Part shown: positions 15,701-28,175 of the stretch, one piece after another
How positions within the stretch are numbered: position 1 is the first letter of the stretch
Layout: each line of letters starts with the position of its first letter
DNA from: Quercus robur
Taxonomy: Eukaryota > Streptophyta > Magnoliopsida > Fagales > Fagaceae
DNA length: 64,000 nt
Direction of reading: 5' to 3'
Assembly (NCBI RefSeq): GCF_932294415.1
Contig: NC_065535.1
Location: 69,371,362 to 69,435,361, forward strand
Notes under the pieces: generated by a model
The model's database searches: none
What the model was told of the DNA's origin: nothing
Seen by the model: the letters and a program-made list of their open reading frames with translations, nothing else
Translations under genes and position numbers: made by a program

Positions 15701-18700
15701 CATATTAAAAGACAAGAACAATATAGTTTTAGTGGATGAATCTAGACAAGAGTAGGGTGGATGAAGTGAAGAACCACAAAAGATCGCTCTATAAAAATTT
15801 ATACAATACTTATAAAACTGCTATTCGAACTATTGTGCTCTAATGAATGTTGAACTGTTAAGAGGCAACATGTTCATAAAATGAGCGTAGCTGAAATGCA
15901 AATGTTAAGATGGATGAGTGAAAATATACGGAAAAATAGGATTCAAAATAAGGAAATCCACTGAAAGATCGGGGTAATCCCTATTAATGAAAAGATGAGG
16001 GAAAGTCACTTGAGATGGTTTGGTCATGTTCAGAGGAGAGCAATTAATGCACCAATAAGAAAGAGTGAATTGATCCTAGTTGAGGGAACGAAAAGAGGTA
16101 GAGGAAGACCAAGAATAATATTATTAGAAGTTAAAAAAAAAGGGCGTTTCAATTAACAAAGTAACAGAGAGTATGACTTTAGATAGAATAGAATAGAAGA
16201 AAAGAATAAATGTGATTGACCCTAACGGATTTGTTGAGGATCCATAGCTGACTCCAAAATTTTGGTACTAAGGTATTTTTGTTGTTGTATCAAAAGACGA
16301 ACAATTATAATTTTATCATTCTTGTGCTTTTTGGTTTTTGCCTTTGGTATATATTTTGATTGAACCAAATACTTCATTTTAATCATAGCTATTATAATTA
16401 TGTATTTTTATAAAGCACAAAAGATAAGTATTGTATAAATTTTTATGTGTAAATTTAAGCTGACTAGACTATTATCATATTGTTCATTGCTAATTGTTTA
16501 CAAATTTTATATTTCAAAATTGAAATAATTTATTTAAAATTTGAACTTATAAAAATATTTTAAATTTGAACTTATAAAAATATTTAAAATTTGAACTTAC
16601 AAATTTTATGCAATGCCATTTCCATTTGAGCTTAGGACAAAAAATATTATCTTGATTTATTAACTTTTTTTATTTATTACTATGAATATAAGAGGTTGTT
16701 AATCATTATATTTGAAAAATGTGCACTTTACTTCAACAAGGTGTGCCCTTGTGAATTGTGCATAGACTACAGGATGCATGTGTGCTTGACATTTTTACCA
16801 ATGCTAGTACCTTCTCCCCTTGTAAGAGTAAGGTGGAAGGGTGAGGTCATGCTGTCATGGTTTCAAGACCAGTGTGCATGCAACTTACCAACAAGGGAAA
16901 AAAAATATCTTGTCTGAAAGGTAGCATTATATGTGATGATGAGCCAATGCTTATGATACAAATCTTTACTTGGGAAATGCCAGCTGTAAAATTAGATTGA
17001 AACTTTGTTGGTTACATGTTACTTATCTGAACATAGTTTAGAACCTTGTTACCACCATCAAATTAGTTGACATTCTTGATACTCTAGTATATTTGAGCTT
17101 TTTTTCCCCTTTTCACAATTATTCTCTCATCTGTAAAAACAAAAGGAACTTATTCAGGCAAGTTCTGTTTAAAATAGTTCATATTCTGGGTCCAAGAAAT
17201 CCGAAATCAATAAGAAAGAATAAAAATTGGGCTATGTTTCCCAAGAGAAGCTGCATTTGATTAGTAGATCCCCTTCAGTATGATGTCTTAGCCCGATCCT
17301 GCAATATCATGTGAGTGAAGAATGGCAATGCCGCTTGTAAAGCTCTTCATTTTGAAAGGTTTTGTCATCATGGCTGCAAATGAATAGTTCAAGCCTTTCT
17401 CTTTTTTCAGATAAGCAAGCTCAAGCCTAACTTTTGTCTGAACAATATGCTCTCATGACCTTCTGTCACCTATTTCATTTGTTAGTTTGTATCTATAATT
17501 ATATACAGACACAGAAGACTAGGAAAAAATTGTTGTTTTGAAACCCTAATGTAGAAGTCCTTATTTATAACATAAATTTTCCTCTATTGTTGCTTGGTTT
17601 AGTGATTTTTTTTTTTTTAATAAGCAATAAATTTCATTGAAAAAAGTTAAAAGAAATTACAAAGAATGCAAAGCACACAGGCAGTGTGCTAAGAGGCAAA
17701 CTGAAAAAAAATTAAATAACAAAGAAAGTATAAAAATCAAGCAGATCAGGCAGAGAGTTGAAAGTAAAAACAGCTGAAGCATTTACGCATCCAAAAAAAG
17801 TCTGAAAGAAGAGAAGCTTCAACTCATTAATTGCTTAATTTTCATTTATTTTTCTGTTGCTTAATATCTAAGAATTGAGAGAATTTTCTGTTGAATGCTA
17901 TGAAGCAATTTTCTACTTTTATATGGGTGCTTTTTTTTATGACCATGGTAGGTGATGGAAACTTTGTTGGAAATGCTAAAGAATAATGGAAACACTCCTG
18001 ATGTCTTTACGGTGATGCAAGTTATGAGGTAAATAGTTGTTGATGAATAATTTCGAATTATTTCTTGCTTAAATGAGCTATGGACTACCATGGATGTGGC
18101 AAATACATGTATACATACATGATATATGTTTATTTGTACAGATGCATTCATTGATATTAAGATCATGACTGAAAAGTTCAATTCTTAGTGCATGTGTGCT
18201 TTTTCACTTGTGGTTCATACTTGCATTTTAAGTGAGAATAGCTTTGTCTCTTAGTTTAGTTGATCTGTTCTTCTCTGTGCAACACTGGCCTAAAAAGGAA
18301 CAAAAAAAAAAAAAGGCGTGAAAAAGCCTTTGCACATAAATCATTAAGAGATGCAGCTGTCACAGATTCACTAATTTTATATAAGGTTTAGAATCTGTAT
18401 TTACATGACCTTCCTGATCACTACTCAATATGGGCATCCTGGCCATGGAACATTTGGTGCAGTAGCCTACTTTAATCTGCAATCCATTTTGATGTTAATG
18501 ATTTGCGATTCTCTTGTTGTGTGCGTTAGATAAATTTTGTAAAATGCAATAATTGATACTCCTGACTGGCAAATGCATATTTTTTGTTTGTGTGCCATTT
18601 GAGCTGGAGTGGGATGTGTGTGTGTGTGTGTGTGTGTGTGGGTGTTTTGATTATGTAAGGATGTTTCTAATCCATTTGAGTTTATTTTAATTGACCAACA

Positions 18701-21700
18701 TATATGCTACACTTTCTTCTTCTTCTTCGTTTTTTTTAAATTGAGAATCTAATATGCTACACTTCTATGATAACAAAACTAGAAGAAAAATAATTTTGGT
18801 TATAATCATCAAAAAAGAGTGTGTATCTGCATCTGTAAACTGCAACAAGTCATGCTCCTAAAGTGGCCAATACATATAGAAGATGTGTTTGTCTGATTTG
18901 GTTAAGCTAGAGCATTGCCAGTCCATTTGAGTCAAGCTAAATTGGTAAAAACATTATGTATGCTTCTCTTATAACAAACTGGAAGAAAATTAATTTTTTG
19001 GTTATCGATGTGAAGGTGAACTTACATGTAAGCTAACTGCCCTGCTGATTGTCTCATGAAATTGGTATCTCTCACCAGTAGCTGCTGCATGTTACTTAGA
19101 ATTTTTTTAATAAAAAAAGAAAAGAAAAGGCAAAAACTGTATGGTCTGGTTGATGAGCTTAGAGCAGCTCTATAGATGAATATCTTTGGTTTTACAAATC
19201 CCACTTGCCCAAGCATATTCTTGGATGGGATGTGGTTTGCATTATGATACTTATCAAAAAATATATTGTTAAAGAGAAAAATAAAAACATAACTCAGGAC
19301 CAGCAGCACTGCCAAGGAAGTTTGTCATGGCTAATAACATTTGCAATTCAGCCATCACTTTATAGGTCCTTTGCAGTGAGCCAAAAGCTTAATCTTTTCT
19401 TTGGTTGTATCTTCAGAAGTTCCACTGATCTATATCTTTGTAAGGTAGGCTTTTCTATTTTCTTCCATTCCTTGTAAACTCTGGTTAGGTCTGTCTGTGT
19501 CTGTTGACTCTATTCTGGAATCTCTCTATTAACCTGATTTCTTTGGACATTACGTTCTATCCACCTTGCCATTTTGTATTTTGTGTGTATGTGTTCTGGA
19601 ATACTTTCTCTATTTACTAGACGGTGCTTCTGATGTTATATTCTTTTATTTTGCCTTCATCCTATCTTTTTTTTTTTTGAGAAAGTTCATCTTATCTTAC
19701 TTGACCTTTCTTTTTGGCCATATCACTTTACATATTTCTGTATTGCCTTAAACTAACATTTATTTGCAGGTGCTATCTACATTCTGGGGACATCGATCGT
19801 GGCCTTAAAACTTTTGAAGACTACATGAGTTCAGGGAAGCCGCCTATAGTGGAACTATATGTGGTGAGTTTTTAAACCAATACAATTTCTGCAATGTGCT
19901 AAGTCAGATATCTTTTCTTTCAGTAAATAATAAAAATTCTTTTAAAAATTAATGAATAGATAGACAGGAAGAGTATACTACTTCCCAAGAAATTAGAATA
20001 AAATTTTAAGAGAGAATTGCAATTATGAATGAATATATTAATTCTTAATATCTGAATGCTGTTACCTTTGTTATATGATCTTGACAAAATTTTGGATTTA
20101 CAGTTTTACATTGTTCTTGGTTTTAGACAACCCGATGAACATATCACTTTGCTGTTAATACTGCATTAAGTTATCAGGGTAATTTGTACTAATCAAAAAA
20201 GTTTATTGGAGTAATTGTGTAATGACCAGCTTTCTTAGAATGTTTTTTCCCTTTATAAATTTCCTCCATCCCAATGTTTATCTCATTACTTTTTTGTGTA
20301 GATGTATTTTTCAATTTTGTTTTTGCTCCTTTTGGCTCTTTCTTTTCATTTTCCCTGTGTACTAGGATAGTGCTTTTGTTTTGGGGGGTGCTATTTTAAT
20401 GATATTCAGTTTGTTATTGAAAAGGAAAAGCTCCTTGGGGGGACAACGAAGATGTTTCTATTCATGTTTGTCAGTGACAATCGTTTGGTTACTTTGTGCC
20501 GGTTAAAAGTGGATTTCATGTTTATGTAATGTATAGTCATATCAAGATATTATTGTATTATACAGACATTAAATTACTGTGATTTATGTGGTTGTAGACA
20601 CTTGTAGAGGGAGCCATGGTTGGGCATACTCCCAAGGGAATGCAACTTGCTCAAGACACGCTGGTATGGTTGTTATGTAGCTTCTTACTTGAGTTCCTGA
20701 TTCATTGTCTTGATTGTTTTAACCCTATCTGCGGTTCTACATTTTCTTATGCAGGTAAACATGAATTCCAGGGACTTCTTCTTGAGCCCAAAAATGGGGA
20801 GTGATCTCCTCCTTTTAGCTTCTGGTGAAAAAGTACGTAATACCTTGTTTAATTACTTGATTAGATCCCTGTGGTTGCTAGGGAGAAGGAGAGATTTTGT
20901 TATTTGTCCTGGCTCTATATGATTCTTTATCATTCTTCCTAGCCTGTATATTTTGGTTTATACTGTCTATTTTCCAACTAAATTATAATATATCCTTGCA
21001 GACTGGTGGATATACTACTGCTAACTATATATGGGATCTGATGCAAGCTCGCAACTTTATTCCTTCACCTCCTGCTGTGGAAGCATATTACAAGGGCTTA
21101 AAAGTGAGTTTCTTGCCTAGATAATGCTTAAGAAATAGTAAATTCTCATGAGTGATTTTCTTAGCACATCTGTTTCGACAATGGTGTTACTTAGCTGTTA
21201 GACTGCAAATCACTCTGGATGTTACTTTGAAATCTATGGTGTTAAATATTGTTTGAAAACTTTGAAAACAAGTTGAAATCTTCAACAAAAGGAGCCTAAA
21301 ACTACTGTTTGAGTATTTTTTTGGGGAGCAACATTTAAGTTAATTGTGCTAGACTGCTAGTGCTGGGCTAGAAAGTATTGTTTGAGCTTTGAAGACTAAG
21401 CCAGAAGAGGGAATAGAAATCATTTATTGTCATGTATGAGGGATTTTTTTTTTAGATCCAAAAAGTTAGTAATGACCTAGATTGTTTCCAGCCCAACACA
21501 ACCAGAAGTTGTAATACTTCATAGCAGAAAGTGCAGCTAGCTATTTTTACAGTCAATAACAATATCCTCTTTGTCAAATTCCAGTCCTTGGTCTTCTGGA
21601 TGCATCCAAATGCCTGCAATTGCTACTATGTCTGGCCATGCTGGCCCTCATATAGTTAGATATCTCTTCATATATGAATTATGTGCATATTCATAACTGA

Positions 21701-21850
21701 TTCCCATTATGTGCATATTCGTAACTGTGTCCATTTTTGTTCTGGGTTCAGGAACGTGAAATACCTGAAGATGATCCACGACTGTTGCTGGTTTCTAAGA
21801 CTTACGACAACCTTCGCCAAAGATCTGGACCAGGACCTCGACGACCTTAG
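12787..21850 (+). CDS. Mitochondrial pentatricopeptide repeat protein (At4g35850-like)
   Basis: Thirteen coding exons: 12787-12814, 12948-13083, 13238-13400, 14508-14573, 14678-14775, 14865-14982, 15071-15280, 17952-18028, 19770-19863, 20598-20663, 20755-20832, 21002-21103 and 21752-21850, which total 444 residues. The N-terminus (MKLLFQSF, then several Arg and Ser) looks like a mitochondrial presequence. PPR helices are visible, for example SEYNSVVGSLTAQRR, QPTRDVFHSLIVG, LYNILISLCGKCKNSDQAV and KPNAQTFVCLLNACAAAGR. This layout and length resemble the Arabidopsis At4g35850 family; that match is from memory. PPR proteins bind organellar RNA or sit in mitoribosomes. So many introns is unusual, as most plant PPR genes have few or none. 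Intron 7 (about 2.7 kb) holds an RTE LINE fragment. No frame break is present. Confidence 0.93.
15725..16291 (+). mobile_element. RTE-type LINE 3' fragment
   Basis: One frame encodes the C-terminal part of a plant RTE-clade reverse transcriptase, with HVHKMSVAEMQMLRWM, then a stop, then EKMRESHLRWFGHVQRRA and KRGRGRPR. The 3' end has the short TTG-rich tail (near 16278-16290) typical of RTE elements. It is 5'-truncated and carries stops, so it is dead. It lies in intron 7 of the PPR gene in the sense orientation. Confidence 0.85.
17608..17830 (-). mobile_element. Possible antisense LINE tail
   Basis: A T run followed by AATAAGCAATAAATTTCATTG and an A-rich body resembles the reverse complement of a plant LINE 3' end with its poly(A). 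No coding remnant was identified, so this is a weak call. Confidence 0.3.
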
Positions 21851-22797
21851 TTGGATGATAACAAAAGATTCCTTGGAGAGTCTTTGGCATGGATTTTTTG
21901 GTTATATTATTTATGTTTTGATGCAAGAGATACAACTACAAGGATTTGTGCAGGCCTAATCCTCTGTTGTATCAAAGATCATGTAGAATTTATAATGGTC
22001 TCTGTATTGTTCTTAGCTTCATACACAGTTTTAATCAAGTTTTAGAATGAGAAACATGAGGAATAAGGACATTGTAGTATTTTGATATTTCTTCAAGTAA
22101 AGCATCAATGTGTTGGCTGCTTCTTAGTTCTTGGCTTCTTGCCCCTTTCCTTCCACTTTCTATTCTTGTATACAGCAATGAGTTGCAGGCATGTACTCAT
22201 TCCATAAGGACCTAATTAAACACTGAACTAATAAATAGAAATTGAGCTTCACTGTCCTATTGGTTATTTTTTTAGGTAAAACTACAATATGTATTGATTG
22301 AGTGAAAAAAGTGTCATCGTGTCAACCATATTCATAAATCATATGATACATGTGTATTATATAAATCATATGTATTTGATTTGTAAATCACATGTATCAT
22401 TCATAAAAAAATAATAATAATAATAATATAAGTCACATGTATCGGATAATACATAGATATATGTGCATTTAAATTGGATTTTTTTGTTCAAATTTCTGCT
22501 TTTACTTAAGTGCAACAAGTTGTTGGACTTATTTTTTAGTAAAAAATTATTGGGTTATTGGTTGAAGCCAATAAGATAACATGTTCAAGATTTTTTTATT
22601 TTTTATTCTCTTACTCTCATACAAAATTTGGACCACACTTAGACATTTTAGTTGGACATTTGATTTTTTTTTTTTTTAATTTATAATTATGAATAAAGTA
22701 TTAAATAACCATATAAATTTTATTTTATTTTTATAAATCCAAAAAAACTTGAATGTCAAGAAGAAATATTAAACGTTGGAGATGATGAAGATATAAT
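21851..22797. other. 3' region of the PPR gene and AT-rich DNA
   Basis: This holds the probable 3' UTR of the PPR gene, then low-complexity DNA with several imperfect ATACATGTGAT-type repeats (about 22320-22470) and an ATA/AAT tract. No gene is visible. Confidence 0.5.
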
Positions 22798-22808
22798 TTT
22801 GCATTGTT

Positions 22809-22984
22809 AACCACCGGGGTGATTGGTCTAGTGGTCATGTCATCATGGGCTTACTCTTAAGGGTTTGGGAGGTGAATGTTCCAAGTTCAAATCCCACAAT
22901 GGAAAGTATATCACGTGGAAGACGCTAACTCAAGTTGCCTCCTCTTTTATCCATTTTTAGTTCATCAAAAAAAAAAAAAAAAAA
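22809..22984 (+). mobile_element. Full-length tRNA-derived SINE with target duplication
   Basis: A 176-bp element with box A TGGTCTAGTGG (about 22833-22843), box B AGTTCAAATCCC (about 22886-22897) and an A18 tail (22967-22984). A perfect 11-bp duplication, TTTGCATTGTT, flanks it at 22798-22808 and 22985-22995. The intact boxes, long A tail and exact duplication suggest a recent insertion. It differs in body sequence from the minus-strand SINEs in the left genes. Confidence 0.88.
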
Positions 22985-22995
22985 TTTGCATTGTT

Positions 22996-24785
22996 CGTTA
23001 ACAATTCTGGACTTGGAAGATTTTTTGTAACATATGTGATAAGGTGGTTATATAAATATCTATATATATATATATATATATATTGTGTAGGATTGATTTC
23101 AAATTAAATTATAAAGTTCAAATTAAGCTCTAAATATTTGTTCTAAAAAAAAATTAAGTTCTACATATTAAAAAATGTTTAACTCGAAGTTTCAAACGAT
23201 AAACCTTATTAGTTATTTTAGTTTTTTTTTTTTTTTTTTTTGATAATCAACTACACACCTTTTTACGATAACATTGTTAAGGAAAAGTGCTTAAACAAAT
23301 TATTTGATGTGATTACTTGATACATGCATCTATCGGTTTATGAAAATTATTTTACTGAAGTATTTTTCATCAACGGCATCATCACACATAATGGGTTATG
23401 GGTTTAAATTAAAACTTTTTTTTTCCCTTAAACTTGTAGATTCTAATTTAAAAATTTTGGAAAAAAATATTGTAAAGTTTAATTTGAAACGACCTTAAAG
23501 GCCTAAAGAGATATTTTCAAAGAGTAACATTTGAGACATTGCTTTCTCATAGATTCATCATTAATATCACTTAAATTAACATTAATCACAACATATCAAT
23601 TTAACAATCATAAAATAAATTTACGTCTTAGAACGTATATTCTTTTTTTTTTTTTTTTTGAGAAAGAACGTATATTCAACTTATTGGCACCTCCTCTCCT
23701 ATCTATCAGACTATCTAAAAAAAGAAGTTTGGTCATATATATGGTTCTCGTATCAGATCATTGCACATCCTTTAATTCTCACAGTCTGTCTGAATGAATG
23801 CACCGATATATACGCGCTTTCCATTTAATTCTCTTGCTTCATGCACGTTCATTATAGTGCTTTCTTTTATGGTTTCATTTAATTGATTAGTTGGCCTTTT
23901 ATTTTAATCCTTGCAATGCCTCCAACAAAAGAAAGTTTCACTTTTCCCACTGCAATAAACTTTTGCTCTACCCCATATCCGTGACCAATTGATGATTTAA
24001 GGTGGCTAGGTAGTAGGTACCACCCTGAATTTGTAACTAATATTCTTTTTCTACTTTTTTTGGCCGGAGAACTGCTTAAATGATGATTAGAACCTGTTAT
24101 CCTTCACTTGTACGGATTAGAATTCTGAAGATTCCAAATGACTCCATAATATGCTGCTTGATTTCTAGTTATTTTGGTTATTACCATACCAATTGCACAT
24201 GCTTCTCTTTTCCCCTAACCATTGCAGATGTTCTACCATTTGCCACTTCCAAATTTACATTTAGCACAATCTAATATTGAATTGGTTTCCAAGAATTTTC
24301 TAACAATTAAACTCATTCGAAATGCACATGAACTGAGTGTGACTTTTCAACACTAAAAATAATAATAATAATAATAATAATAATGAAAAAACCTTAATGC
24401 CACCAACAAGAAAGAGAAGAAAATAACATGCGTTGTGTTCCTAATTAATTTTCATTTTTAATTCTTAAGAGGCTTCATATTAGTGTTCATTTTCCACGTT
24501 TTAAATTCATTGGGTATTAAATAAGTTTGCTTAAAAAATAAGCTTGAGATTAAGAGTAACAAACACTGGTTTAGATGTGCAAGAGTGCAAGAACAGGGTG
24601 CAGAATGCAGATACAATACCAACCCTTCTACCAATAATCAACTTACCATTCCAAGTAGTATTTGGAAAAGAAAAGGATAACATAAACTAAAAAAGCAAGA
24701 TCATTCTTAAACGAATTACAAACCAAATTACAATGCATTACAGGATCACTTATGATTAAGGACATGTAAATCCAATGAAGTCCCA
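22996..24785. other. AT-rich intergenic DNA
   Basis: No gene is visible. It contains (TA)n at about 23060-23084, long T runs and an (AAT)n tract at about 24357-24384. The short open frames have no protein features. Confidence 0.55.
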
Positions 24786-25190
24786 TTAAGCGACTTTTGA
24801 AATAGAGTACCTTGAGGACAAGCCATTAAGGTCATGACCTTTCTTAAGGCTCTTCAATGATGTAGGGTTGATCTGTACGAACAAGTAATTGCCAGCAAAA
24901 ATATCACCAAAATGAGCCTGACTTTCCTTGAATCTCTTCAACACCTTAGCACATGAGAGTCTCACTGAAGAGAACAGCCTAACTTTCCTCCTCAAGAACC
25001 TTCTCAAGCTTGGAACTTTAAGCTTGAATCTCCTCCTTATAGGCACCCTTTTGAACCTGAACCAGCTCCTTGATTTCCCAACATACCTCTCTCCAATTTC
25101 TTCATCATCATAACCATCGAAACCATCATCATGTCCAAGTCTTTGGTAAGGAAGAAACTTGGTTAGTGAGGCCATCTCAGTGCCAGACAT
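24786..25190 (-). CDS. Small basic plant protein, function unknown
   Basis: A single-exon frame of 134 residues from the ATG at 25190 (MSGTEMASL). Translation could also begin at 25283 or at a second ATG at 25175. A TATA-like CTATACA at about 25244 would place the transcription start just before 25190, which favours the start given. An acidic patch (DDGFDGYDDEE, about 21-31) is followed by a very Arg/Lys-rich middle with many RR and KR pairs. A C-terminal block reads FKESQAHFGDIFAGNYLFVQ. No signal peptide, membrane helix or known enzyme motif is seen. I have an impression of similar uncharacterised proteins in other eudicots but no named family. Good codon structure and conserved-looking blocks support a real gene. 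Confidence 0.7.
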   Translation of the reverse strand: MSGTEMASLTKFLPYQRLGHDDGFDGYDDEEIGERYVGKSRSWFRFKRVPIRRRFKLKVPSLRRFLRRKVRLFSSVRLSCAKVLKRFKESQAHFGDIFAGNYLFVQINPTSLKSLKKGHDLNGLSSRYSISKVA

Positions 25191-28175
25191 GGCTAAAATT
25201 TTAGAAACAAAAAACAAAGACAACCCAGATGAAGTGGAGAATGTATAGCCAGTCCCTTTATTTCTATTCAGATAGTAGTCCAACTCAAATTATACTCTAG
25301 TAGTTGGTCTTCTTATCAAATACGTACTATATTAATAATCACAAGAAGGAAAGAAGGGTTGGTTTTCAGAAACTGTTGGATACACTAAATGCGAGAGGGG
25401 AAGCTGGTGAAAATTGCCTAGTGGTACCAAAAACTATTAATGACCATTGACAAATGAAGTCACAAGTTACGAGTGAGAATATGACTACCACACTTACTTG
25501 CTATCTTTTGTCAAAAAACAAACAAATAGATAGATATATATCCAGCTAAAAAATAGATGGGTCCGGTGAATGTGTGACTTTTTTTTTTTTTTTTTTGAGT
25601 CAAGAACTTGAACTTTATTAAGATAAAAAATAAATCAGTCATAATCGGCACAGAGTACATGAGAAGGGTGTGGAGGAACATTCTCCATCCATACCTAAGG
25701 TCACCTTAGGGCACACATTAACAAATTCATTTTAAAAAAGTTTTATTGGGAATTGAAAAAGTTGTCAAAACTTTTTCAATTTTGGACAAACTTTTTCCAA
25801 AATTGGTTTATTATTGGGGCACACATTAATAAAATCCAAAATGGACAAATGCATACTCACTTTTGTCAACCAAACAATAAATAAATAAATACCCCTGCTC
25901 ACATTCTTCATAAATATACAAATAATAATATGATGCTTACATTCTAAACACACATTTTCTCACAATTTACACATATTTTAATTAATGATTAAATTACATT
26001 TTCATCAAGTATATTAGTGATGAAATCATTCGTAAGTGATGTAATCCAATCATAAGTGACACATAAATACATTTAAGATAAAGTTGATGAATAAAAGAAA
26101 GAAAATTAAATAAACAGACATCCAAAGTTGGTTTATATAAAGCATAGTTTAACTAATAACGAGATTCTTAGTGTGCATTTAGTATCAGCTTATTTAGGCT
26201 TTTGTTAATTTGTTTTTTTTGTTAAAAATGTGCTAAAATATACTTGTTCTTTGAAAAAGTGAATTTTTTTTTTTTTAATGTGAGGTTTTAAAAATTTATA
26301 AATAAAAACTAAAAATTTAAAACTTGTTGAATAAGATGAAGGCAAACAAACAAAAGTGCCCATTTAGGATGCATTTATACGCCAGTTTATTGCTTATTTT
26401 TCCTACTATTTATAAGTCCCACGGAATCCCCTACTTATTTTATTTAGCTCTTATTCTTTTATATTTTATTTACAGTATTTTAAGTATACAGATAGATAAG
26501 TTATTTATAAATGAATACATTATTAAACAATTATTGACTTGTAATCAGGTGGTGGGGATCAGGGCCTAGGAGTCCAAAAACCCATAGAGTTTTCATCAAC
26601 AACCGTCTCTACGTCCGTAAGATTAAATTTTTTTTTTTCTACCATAGCCATTGAATGCTGACCTTCACAAATTACACTAAACAGTTGGGTTTTTTTTTTT
26701 TTTTTTTTTTTCAACGCCAGTGCATAAAACTCATCCACCAGTTGATTATTCTTACGGATGTAAATAATTTTGTGTTTTCACACACCAAATAATTATAAGG
26801 AGAAAAATGTAATGCAGCTCCAAAATAATAGTTAGAGGTTTTCATACTCAAAATCTGAGGAGACTTAGGATCCATTGGGCTAATTTCATGGATCATATAT
26901 TTCACCAGCAGTTGCACGACCTTGTGGAGTACTTTGACATTACAAAAAGGGAAGGAACCAAGGGAATTACCACCCCTTTGATTCCAAATTATTGTACATC
27001 TTACAAATTTGAATATTTTAAAAGAAAAAATAATATTTTTTTGACATAATTTTTTTTTTCTATTACTTATCAATGTTACCCTCTAGTCCGTGTAACCCTT
27101 TCCTTGAATATAATATCCAGAAAATGGTATTGACACAAGCTAGAGTTTTATAGACTGTTTAGTGAGAGAGGAGGGAGAGAGAGAGAGTAAGGGAGAATAA
27201 ATTAGAGTTGGCTAGATATTAATTCATGAATTGGATCAAGCCACACTGACAGTCTATTTTGATAGAAAAAAAAATGATGTTTTATCTATTATTTTTCTTA
27301 GGCAAACCAATGTTTGATTGATTTCAATTAACCTCACTAATGCTTTAGAATAATTTGAAAAATACCTCCCCATACATGTGAAAGCCCCACCCATAACACA
27401 TCGTGTAAGTCTCAGTTCCCTCAAGTTAGAACTGAAGATATGAGAAGCTGTGCATCACTCCGCACATCAACGGACAAAGGCATGTGGGAAATTAAATCTT
27501 GAAAATAAACAATTTCCTCATCTTTTTAGGAATACGGGGACCTTCATTTCAGCATCACTGAAAACAGCCCCATAACTAAATTAATGATCATGTTTAAGAA
27601 AGTTTGACATGTGCCATTCTTCTCTTTTTTTTCTTTTTTTTAATAAGAGTCCCCACACTACATGAAGAAATTGCGTAGTTTCCAATCTAGATGCAGAAAC
27701 ATATTGGACCACGTACAATTGGTGAGAATATGACAGCAATCAAACACTATAATGGCATAGACATTTACTCAAACGATTCCAAGGCCACATTTCTAAAGAT
27801 ATTTTTATAAATTTGTTGTGAATGAATCTGGAAAATGGATGAGAATCCAAGGTGACACAAACCAATTTAGCCCCAAAAAAAGAGTTGCACACCCAACAAG
27901 ACTAAAAGGTATCACTAGCAAAACTGTCATTCATATCCTAAGCAATAAGATTTCTCGCGCAACACCAAATCTAATCGAACAGTTTTGTGCAAAAGAAACA
28001 AAGATCAAGCCGGAAAGTATTTTGGAATGCATTTTATAGATTTTCCGGCATTGATAAATCAATTTACAATCATTCTTTAGAAATCTAAAATGTTTAATTA
28101 CAAAGGATGATGAAATTGACTAACTACAAAGAATTTCGTGCATGAAAACAATTTTGGAAGGAAATAGAACACTAT
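25191..28175. other. Intergenic DNA with repeat fragments
   Basis: The segment about 25580-25700 looks like an antisense LINE 3' tail (T run, then an A-rich segment). A GGGCACACATTAA direct repeat (25708-25720 and 25818-25830) brackets a short hairpin-rich insert. A minus-strand open frame at 26711-27073 has a W-N-Q-R motif slightly reminiscent of LINE zinc-binding regions, but it is unsupported. The last ~250 bases are probably 3' UTR of the RGLG-type gene. Confidence 0.4.

Noticed and set aside
26711-27073. 120-codon minus-strand frame with a W-N-Q-R motif
   Set aside because: Only a faint likeness to the zinc-binding part of plant LINE polyproteins; not enough to call.
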